Shown piece after piece: positions 6,669 to 12,946 of a stretch of DNA of 12,946 bases. The notes below the pieces were generated by a model. That model worked only from the letters and a program-made list of their open reading frames with translations, was not told where the DNA came from and did no database searches. Source of the DNA: Brumimicrobium sp964346075 (lineage in GTDB: Bacteria; Bacteroidota; Bacteroidia; Flavobacteriales_D; Crocinitomicaceae); NCBI GenBank assembly GCA_964346075.1, contig CAYFTH010000089.1:1-12946 (forward strand), read 5' to 3'. Position 1 is the first letter of the stretch; every line of letters begins with the position of its first letter. The position numbers and the translations under genes are program-made.

Positions 6669-9600
6669 ATGCAATACGATTTCAACGCAATTGAACAAAA
6701 ATGGCGCAAGCACTGGCAAGAAAACAAGACCTATAAAACGGTTGAAAAGAAGGACAAGCCAAAGTACTATGGGCTGACAATGTTCCCTTACCCTTCTGGT
6801 GCCGGACTTCATGTAGGACATCCTCTTGGTTATATTGCCTCAGACATCTATGCGCGTTACAAGCGGTTGAAAGGATTTAACGTATTGCATCCTATGGGAT
6901 ATGATTCGTTTGGATTACCGGCCGAACAATATGCAATTCAAACGGGACAACATCCTGCGATTACTACTGAACAAAACGTTACGCGTTACCGTGAACAACT
7001 GGACAAGATCGGATTCTCTTTTGATTGGGACCGCGAAGTACGTACTTCAAGCCCTGAATATTACAAATGGACACAGTGGATCTTTAAACAATTATTTGAT
7101 TCCTATTACTGCAATGATTCGGATCAGGCTCAACCAATTTCAGCACTGAAAGCAATCTTTGAAAAGGAAGGAAATACAACGATAAACGCCGCTAACGATT
7201 GTGAGGAAGAATTCACTGCATCAGCATGGAAGTCTTTTGATGCGAAAAAACAAAACGATATCTTGATGGATTACCGTTTGACTTACCTCGCAGATTCATG
7301 GGTGAACTGGTGTCCCGCTTTGGGAACTGTACTCGCCAATGATGAAGTCGTAAATGGTGTTTCAGAACGCGGTGGTCATCCGGTAGAACAAAAATTGATG
7401 CGTCAGTGGTCGATGCGAATCACCGCTTATGCTGAGCGATTGTTGCAAGGATTAGATGATTTAGACTGGTCGGATGCCATCAAAGATATTCAGCGCAATT
7501 GGATTGGTAAATCTGTTGGAGCTTCCATAAACTTCAAGGTGGACGGACAAGAGAATGAACAAATTGAAGTCTTCACAACCCGACCAGATACCATTTTCGG
7601 TGTTTCATTTATGGTATTAGCACCCGAGCACGATTTGGTGGATCAGATCACTACAGCTGAATACAAAGCTGAAGTTGAAGAATACAAGAAAACGGCTGGA
7701 TTAAAATCTGAGCGCGACCGTATGTCAGACGTGAAAAACGTGACGGGTCAATTCACAGGAGCGCATGTCATTCATCCATTGACTGGAGAGAAAATCCAGA
7801 TCTGGATTGGAGACTATGTATTGGCTTCTTACGGAACAGGAGCTGTAATGGCCGTACCCTGTGGAGATCAGCGCGACTGGGATTTTGCAACGAAATTTCA
7901 GATTCCGATCAAAAACGTATTTGAAAATGTTGACATTAGAGAAGGAGCATATGCTGAAAAAACAGGTGTGATCACCAATTCTGAATTTCTGGATGGCATG
8001 AAAGTAAAGAAAGCCATCAAACGTGCGATTCACGAACTACAAGAACTCGGAATTGGCAAAAAACAAACCAATTATCGCTTGAGGGATGCTGTCTTTTCTC
8101 GTCAGCGGTATTGGGGAGAACCGTTCCCGGTTTATTACGATAATGGCGTTGCAAAAACAATAGAAGATGAACATTTACCAATTGAATTACCCGAAGTAGA
8201 TAAATATTTGCCCACAGAAGATGGAAAACCACCTTTAGGAAACGCCACAGGTTGGTATTGGGACGAACAAAACAAGTGTTTGACAAGCAAAGACAATGCA
8301 GATCAACCACACGTTCACCCCATGGAATTGAACACCATGCCAGGTTGGGCGGGAAGTTCCTGGTATTTCTTGCGCTACATGGATCCAAAGAATGAAAAGA
8401 CGTTTGTCGGCAAAGAAAAAGTAGACTACTGGAAAAATGTAGATTTATACATCGGTGGAGCAGAACACGCTACCGGACACTTATTGTATGCGCGCTTCTG
8501 GACGATGTTCCTAAAAGACCGTGGTTATATCAACTTTGAGGAGCCGTTTCAGAAGATGATTAATCAGGGGATGATTTTGGGGAGAAGTAGTTTTGTTTAT
8601 ATGCTAAGATACACGCCTTATGAAAATAATGAAGATGTTTCCAAAAAGATACAGAATAGTCTTTTACCAACATTCCTCATTTCAAAGAAGCAGCTTGAGA
8701 TCTTAGAGTTACAATCTAAATTTCCTAATATTTCAGATAAGGAACGTAGTATGTTTCTCAAATTAGATGAAAAAATAAAGACTATCGCCAAAAAAGCTTC
8801 GGACAAGCTTAAAAAGAGTAGTAATTTTAATGGAGAAATTAGATTTTTTGGTGATTACGCATGTTACCGAAGAAATGTCGATATTAATCTTGTCAACAAT
8901 GATAAACTAGATAGAGAAGCATTTAAAAAATCAAGAGCTAAATATGACAATGTTGAATTCATTTTAGAAGACGACGGCTCATACATCTGCGGTGACGAAG
9001 TAGAAAAAATGTCCAAATCCAAATTCAACGTACAAACACCAGACGACCTTGTTGAAAAATATGGAGCGGACACGTTACGCATGTACGAAATGTTCCTCGG
9101 ACCGCTAGAACAGGCAAAACCGTGGGATACGAAAGGAATTAACGGCGTACACAACTTCTTGCGCAAATTGTGGCGTTTATTTCACGATGATAGCGGGAGT
9201 GTATCATTATCAGAAGGGGAAGCCGATCCAAAAGCATTGAAAGCACTGCACAAAACGATCAAAAAGATCGATGAAGATATGGAACGCTATGTATTTAACA
9301 CAGCGGTTTCTGCGTTTATGATCTGCGTGAATGAATTGACGGATTTGAAATGCAATAATAAGGCTATACTGGAAGATCTCACGATATTGTTAGTGCCTTA
9401 TGCGCCACACGTTGCTGAAGAACTCTGGGAGAAATTGGGTCACGCACCGGGAACAGTCAGTGACGCACAATTTCCACAATACAACGAAGAGTACTTAGTG
9501 GAGAACACGTTTGAATATCCAGTGAGCTTCAACGGTAAAATGCGTTTCAAAGCAGAACTTCCAACGAACATGTCAAAAGAAGACGTTGAGAAGGAAGTGT

Positions 9601-9692
9601 TGGCGATGGAAAAAGCACAAAAATATTTGGAAGGCAAATCGCCGAAGAAAGTGATTGTTGTTCCGGGAAGGATAGTGAATATCGTTGTATAG
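6669..9692 (+). CDS. leuS: Leucyl-tRNA synthetase
   Basis: This class I enzyme charges tRNA-Leu with leucine using ATP in the cytoplasm. Visible parts: the HIGH-type motif HVGH (residues 48-51, after PYPSGAGL); the CP1 editing domain with TTRPDTIFG (about 304) and GTGAVMAVPCGDQRDW (389-404); the catalytic segment HPMELNTMPGWAGSSWYFLRYMDP-like, then YIGGAEHATGHLLYARFW; KMSKS (780-784); the anticodon-binding domain; and a C-terminal domain ending GRIVNIVV. The start at 6669 is supported by the -7 box 31 bases upstream and by the conserved start MQYDFNAIEQKW. At 1007 residues it is longer than E. coli LeuRS (about 860) and, from memory, longer than most Bacteroidota forms (about 930-950). The excess lies at about residues 645-734, between SSFVY and NVDINLV, within the leucine-specific region before KMSKS. 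The catalytic motifs are intact, so it is probably functional and the cell's essential copy. Confidence 0.97.
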   Translation: MQYDFNAIEQKWRKHWQENKTYKTVEKKDKPKYYGLTMFPYPSGAGLHVGHPLGYIASDIYARYKRLKGFNVLHPMGYDSFGLPAEQYAIQTGQHPAITTEQNVTRYREQLDKIGFSFDWDREVRTSSPEYYKWTQWIFKQLFDSYYCNDSDQAQPISALKAIFEKEGNTTINAANDCEEEFTASAWKSFDAKKQNDILMDYRLTYLADSWVNWCPALGTVLANDEVVNGVSERGGHPVEQKLMRQWSMRITAYAERLLQGLDDLDWSDAIKDIQRNWIGKSVGASINFKVDGQENEQIEVFTTRPDTIFGVSFMVLAPEHDLVDQITTAEYKAEVEEYKKTAGLKSERDRMSDVKNVTGQFTGAHVIHPLTGEKIQIWIGDYVLASYGTGAVMAVPCGDQRDWDFATKFQIPIKNVFENVDIREGAYAEKTGVITNSEFLDGMKVKKAIKRAIHELQELGIGKKQTNYRLRDAVFSRQRYWGEPFPVYYDNGVAKTIEDEHLPIELPEVDKYLPTEDGKPPLGNATGWYWDEQNKCLTSKDNADQPHVHPMELNTMPGWAGSSWYFLRYMDPKNEKTFVGKEKVDYWKNVDLYIGGAEHATGHLLYARFWTMFLKDRGYINFEEPFQKMINQGMILGRSSFVYMLRYTPYENNEDVSKKIQNSLLPTFLISKKQLEILELQSKFPNISDKERSMFLKLDEKIKTIAKKASDKLKKSSNFNGEIRFFGDYACYRRNVDINLVNNDKLDREAFKKSRAKYDNVEFILEDDGSYICGDEVEKMSKSKFNVQTPDDLVEKYGADTLRMYEMFLGPLEQAKPWDTKGINGVHNFLRKLWRLFHDDSGSVSLSEGEADPKALKALHKTIKKIDEDMERYVFNTAVSAFMICVNELTDLKCNNKAILEDLTILLVPYAPHVAEELWEKLGHAPGTVSDAQFPQYNEEYLVENTFEYPVSFNGKMRFKAELPTNMSKEDVEKEVLAMEKAQKYLEGKSPKKVIVVPGRIVNIVV
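8601..8870 (+). other. Enlarged AT-rich insert in the leucine-specific region of leuS
   Basis: About 90 codons (residues 645-734) stand where related enzymes, from memory, have about 20-25 residues. By hand count 83 of 270 bases are G or C (31 percent), against 48 percent at 8101-8160 and 45 percent at 9121-9180 of the same gene. The encoded stretch is Lys/Ser/Leu-rich and looks helical (DEKIKTIAKKASDKLKKSS). Low GC seems to continue to about 8965. The frame is kept throughout. Confidence 0.65.
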
Positions 9693-9746
9693 GAGGACTC
9701 TATATGCTTTATCTGATTAACTTTAGACTAATACAATAAAAAATAC

Positions 9747-9754
9747 TACCTTTA
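9747..9754 (+). promoter_or_regulatory. Possible -7 box for the 999-residue protein gene
   Basis: TACCTTTA differs from TAnnTTTG in the last base only and starts 31 bases before the ATG at 9778. No clear -33 TTG is present at the usual spacing. No terminator is visible in the 85 bases after leuS, so read-through is also possible. Confidence 0.35.
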
Positions 9755-9777
9755 TATATAGATATTTATTTTAGCAT

Positions 9778-12777
9778 ATGAACTACCTTGTTTCAGTATT
9801 TTTTTTCGCCTTTTGGTGTACTTTTTCGCATGGTCAAATAGAGTTGGTATTAGAAACAGAACACAGTTTTAATCTTCAAGATTTTTTATACAGCACACAG
9901 AGTAATTTAAATGGGGAATTTCAACTTACAGATGAAAAAGTGTTTCTTCGAGTTAGTAGTCGCAATATATCGTTCATTGACGAAGAAAATGAACAATTAG
10001 CTCCTGTTGTTGCACTCTCGGACTCTGTAATACACGAACAAATAAGCGCATATGATCACGGGGTCTACTATACTGTTAACAATGGATCTAATGCCGGTTC
10101 TTTTAAATTATGCATGATAGATAATGACCTTGAAGTTCATGAGTATTTTTCACATGACTATGACATGTGGATGAATCTATCGAGTCATGGATTTTTCTTT
10201 CAAAAAGCTGGGGCAAATCTCTTCTTTTTTCTAGAAGATAGTCAAAAAAAGCGATTTTTTAAATTTAATACAAACACCAAACTGACAGAAGAAATTGAAA
10301 GCTATCCTAAATCTGCAGACATTAAAATTCATTCTACCAACAACAACGGAATTGTATACAGTAGAACAATTAACAATAATAGAAATGTAAATTTCATTGA
10401 TATTGATGGCAACATCACAAATATCGCAACTCAACCGATGGATGATGTAATTTGGATTACTACTAATGATGAAAATTATTATTATTTATCTTTTAAATAT
10501 GAAAACAACAGAGATTCTGTATTTCGTTTCAACAAAGCGACACTAGACAAGCAATTTTTTAGTACTTCATCCTTTAGGTCTCTTTATTTTAAGATTAATA
10601 ATAGAGTGCTAGGGAATTATTTCCATTCAAACACCTTTCTAGGAATTATAGAGGATGATACATTATTAACAGTCCACCGACCCATTTCACCAATCAATCA
10701 ACATGCAACAAATCCTTCATATTACGGGCCCAGATTATTAAATGCTGAACTAGAACTTTTCACTTATTCGACTCCTTGGCTCGGATTTGAACTTTTTAAA
10801 ATAAATGATGAAGATAGCTTAGACCTTTTCAAAGACTTGAATGAGAGCAGAGGTCATGGTATTCCAATTGATGGCTGTTCACAAATTAATAGTCCGCCAA
10901 ATAGGTTGATTTCCCATAATGACGAAGTCTACTTTAATATGACTAATGGAAATGACCCCAATGTCTATCTATATAAAATCACAAATGATAGCTTAGAACC
11001 TGTTTTAAAATTAAAAGATTATAATCCTGGACGTATAAGATACTTTACTCATAAAGATTATTTGTACTACTTTGTTTTTCATTCAGAATCACAAACAAAT
11101 CGACTTTTCCGTGTAAGATGGGATCAAATGAACGATAAGCAACCTCAAGAAATCAAATTTGAATCTGAAACCTGGGCTTCTGAAACTTCTACTATGGGCG
11201 TTAATCAATTATGTCAAAGTCAAAGCGGTAATTATATCACTCCATATGGAATTCATCATGATAATGATAATAATATTTATATAAACCAATCCTTTAGAAA
11301 TAATTGGAATAAATATACAGGTTTCGAAAGAAGAAACAAGTTTTATTTTACAGACTCTCTAAGCAATACATTTCTGAAGTACACACCGTATGGTGAACTA
11401 GAATGGGTCAGCAATATTGGTGAGAAATACAAGTCAATTTTTGCTAAACCTGATAAGTTTTTAATAGACAGTGAGAATAATTTACAAGTTTATGGTGTTT
11501 TTCATAAGAAAGCATTTTTTGATAATGATAGTCTTGTAACAGTTGGCTCTGCTAGATATTACGCTAAACTTGATGGTGAAACTGGAGCTATTCTAGAAAA
11601 AAAAGTGTTATATGAAACAGATTACATTGATGATGTTCAATTTGATCAATTAATTAGAGGAGGAGATAATTATTTTTATTTAGCAGGAAGTTATAGTAAT
11701 TTCAATCAAAGCTTTGGAGATACGACATTAATTTCTCCATGGAATTTTCAAAACTTCTTAGCAAAATATGACAACTACGGTAATTTAATATGGATTCGAA
11801 ACATAGTGAATAACTGGTACGATCTTAAAGGTGAAATAAACAACATTGAATATGTAGAAGATAATGATGAAATTGTTGTTTTTTGCTCTCAAAACAAAAC
11901 ATTTTGTAGCGACGAATCATGGAAAGGAGCGGAAATAATAATTTATGATACAGAAGGGAATGAAAAATTAAGAAAAGGATTTGAAGGAAAGTATCGTCAA
12001 TCTAGAGGTAAAGTTGTTGCATTAGACAAAAGATATTACCTCATTAAAGGATCAATAAATGAGGCTATTGAAGCAGGAGTATATGAATCTAGTATTTCAA
12101 ATTTTGACTGTTATAACACTAATGATTATCAAATAATTTATGACCGTGAACAAAACAAGTTTATTTCAGCTGCTATTTCAGATAGTTCTCAAGGAATTAA
12201 CATTAAACGTGTTTTTAAAGAAAAAGATTATATCTATTTCTTTGGTAATAGAGAAAATGGTGGAAGCATCGTTATTCAGCGATTCCATAAAAATGGAGCT
12301 TATAAAGGAGAAAAAGTCTTAAACCAAATTAGTGATTTAAGGCTTATTGATATCTCTTATCAAGATGACTTTTTTGTTCTCGCAATGCAGGATGCTGAAC
12401 CCGATAATTTTTTAAAGATAAACCCCATTTTTAAAGAAGCTCAAAATGTTTTAAACATCGCCCGTTTTCAAGTAAATGACTGGGACTATCTTCAGTCTTA
12501 CTCTCCTATGGACGTTGAATTTGTTGAAGAGGAGTCAAATCTTTTTGCTTATCCTAATCCAACTGTTGACATTGTTCAGATTAACTTTACCAATAAGAAT
12601 AATATTTTTGAAAAATTTAGAGTGGTTAGTGTAAGTGGTCAAATTCTTTTCCAGGACAATGTGCCCGACCAAAACTTTATACAAATAGACTTGTCAGGTT
12701 ATGAAAACGGACTCTATTTCATTCAATTTGAGGGTACTGAAAAGCAAGAGATGATTAGGGTTATCAAACAACCTTAA
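9778..12777 (+). CDS. Large secreted protein with type A T9SS sorting domain, propeller-like repeats
   Basis: The 999-residue protein opens with a signal peptide (MNYLVSVFFFAFWCTFSHGQ) and closes, from about residue 921, with a type A sorting domain: FAYPNPTVDIVQINF, VVSVSGQILFQ, then DLSGYENGLYFIQFEG and IRVIKQP. It is therefore a likely T9SS substrate. The N-terminal half has recurrent strand-rich units (for example GFELFKINDEDSLDLFKDLN and NDEVYFNMTNGNDPNVYLYKI) that recall the ELWK-type repeats of Bacteroidota surface proteins. The second half has SBBP/propeller-like units (TPYGELEWVSNIG, YDNYGNLIWIRNIV, with YLAGSY between). No enzymatic motif is recognised. The gene is very AT-rich: only 14 of 60 bases at 11641-11700 are G or C. 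Its TAA overlaps the stop of the convergent gene at the right edge. Extracellular location is well supported; function is unknown. Confidence 0.87.
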   Translation: MNYLVSVFFFAFWCTFSHGQIELVLETEHSFNLQDFLYSTQSNLNGEFQLTDEKVFLRVSSRNISFIDEENEQLAPVVALSDSVIHEQISAYDHGVYYTVNNGSNAGSFKLCMIDNDLEVHEYFSHDYDMWMNLSSHGFFFQKAGANLFFFLEDSQKKRFFKFNTNTKLTEEIESYPKSADIKIHSTNNNGIVYSRTINNNRNVNFIDIDGNITNIATQPMDDVIWITTNDENYYYLSFKYENNRDSVFRFNKATLDKQFFSTSSFRSLYFKINNRVLGNYFHSNTFLGIIEDDTLLTVHRPISPINQHATNPSYYGPRLLNAELELFTYSTPWLGFELFKINDEDSLDLFKDLNESRGHGIPIDGCSQINSPPNRLISHNDEVYFNMTNGNDPNVYLYKITNDSLEPVLKLKDYNPGRIRYFTHKDYLYYFVFHSESQTNRLFRVRWDQMNDKQPQEIKFESETWASETSTMGVNQLCQSQSGNYITPYGIHHDNDNNIYINQSFRNNWNKYTGFERRNKFYFTDSLSNTFLKYTPYGELEWVSNIGEKYKSIFAKPDKFLIDSENNLQVYGVFHKKAFFDNDSLVTVGSARYYAKLDGETGAILEKKVLYETDYIDDVQFDQLIRGGDNYFYLAGSYSNFNQSFGDTTLISPWNFQNFLAKYDNYGNLIWIRNIVNNWYDLKGEINNIEYVEDNDEIVVFCSQNKTFCSDESWKGAEIIIYDTEGNEKLRKGFEGKYRQSRGKVVALDKRYYLIKGSINEAIEAGVYESSISNFDCYNTNDYQIIYDREQNKFISAAISDSSQGINIKRVFKEKDYIYFFGNRENGGSIVIQRFHKNGAYKGEKVLNQISDLRLIDISYQDDFFVLAMQDAEPDNFLKINPIFKEAQNVLNIARFQVNDWDYLQSYSPMDVEFVEEESNLFAYPNPTVDIVQINFTNKNNIFEKFRVVSVSGQILFQDNVPDQNFIQIDLSGYENGLYFIQFEGTEKQEMIRVIKQP

Positions 12778-12946
12778 TCTTTTATACAACGAATAGATAC
12801 AAAATCACTTTTTAAACCCATACCCATTTCTAAAGTAACTTCGCGGCGCATATGTTTTAGTAACATTCTTACAGGTTGCTCATCATAACCAAAGCTTGAA
12901 CCCCAAGGTTCGGTTAGGTAAGCTATACTTGCAGATTCATTTAAGT
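12774..12946 (-). CDS. C-terminal fragment of a minus-strand gene, possibly FISUMP-like (start outside window)
   Basis: Read on the minus strand, 56 codons are open from the window edge to a TAA at 12774-12776, with sensible codon use. The visible peptide includes EPWGSSFGYDEQPVRMLLKH and ends KSDFVSIRCIKD. The ending resembles the G/D-F-S-(V/I)-R-C-(V/I)-(K/R)-D tail of the Fibrobacter succinogenes major paralogous (FISUMP) domain found in many Bacteroidota secreted or lipid-anchored proteins. This rests on a short motif and could instead be a formylglycine-generating-enzyme-like tail. The stop overlaps that of the gene ending at 12777 (shared TTAA), so the two genes converge without a spacer or terminator. 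Confidence 0.6.
   Translation of the reverse strand, partial: LNESASIAYLTEPWGSSFGYDEQPVRMLLKHMRREVTLEMGMGLKSDFVSIRCIKD

Noticed and set aside
8017..8388. 123-codon minus-strand ORF opposite leuS
   Set aside because: It lies opposite highly conserved LeuRS catalytic sequence and is a by-product of that coding frame.
9691..9739. AGGAGG overlapping the leuS stop, followed by an ATG (9704) and an 11-codon ORF
   Set aside because: It looks like an ideal ribosome site, but the peptide MLYLINFRLIQ is too short to judge, Bacteroidota rarely rely on such sites, and no conservation can be seen here.

Overview
The window looks like a chromosome segment of a Bacteroidota bacterium, probably a flavobacterial-type one. 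Reasons: a protein with SprB-type repeats and a gliding-motility-type (CHU_C) C-terminus is paired with a PorP/SprF-family outer-membrane partner. Two further secreted proteins end in type A type IX secretion (T9SS) sorting domains. The leucyl-tRNA synthetase has Bacteroidota-style sequence, and TAnnTTTG-like -7 promoter boxes are present. The taxon is inferred from these features, not from a database search.

Layout: (1) Bases 1-3669, + strand: the 3' part of a large secreted adhesin-like gene (its start lies outside the window), followed 15 bases later by a PorP/SprF gene and a strong intrinsic terminator at 3742-3770. (2) Bases 3771-5450: an AT-rich convergent intergenic stretch, then a minus-strand T9SS-exported protein. 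(3) Bases 5483-6668: the most unusual part. A decayed copy of the leuS promoter, leader and first 22 codons (about 5503-5602) is followed by a palindrome and a RhuM-Fic gene broken by about seven frame changes (5661-6613). The intact leuS promoter and start then follow, exactly 1135 bases downstream of the first copy. (4) Bases 6669-9692: full-length leuS. Its leucine-specific region carries an enlarged insert of about 31 percent GC, while the leuS stretches sampled on either side are about 45-48 percent. (5) Bases 9778-12777: a very AT-rich gene for a 999-residue secreted T9SS protein. Its stop codon overlaps the stop of a convergent minus-strand gene that runs off the right edge (12774-12946).

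How the genes work together: genes 1 and 2 form a plausible secretion/attachment unit, in which SprF-like proteins assist outer-membrane passage or anchoring of the SprB-like partner. The two type A proteins would be substrates of a T9SS encoded elsewhere. leuS is housekeeping and appears to have been the target of an insertion or gene-replacement event that brought in, or sits next to, the RhuM-Fic gene. I see no complete novel defence or mobile system. The best candidate for something undescribed is the leuS-start / rhuM-fic / leuS-start arrangement together with the enlarged LeuRS insert.
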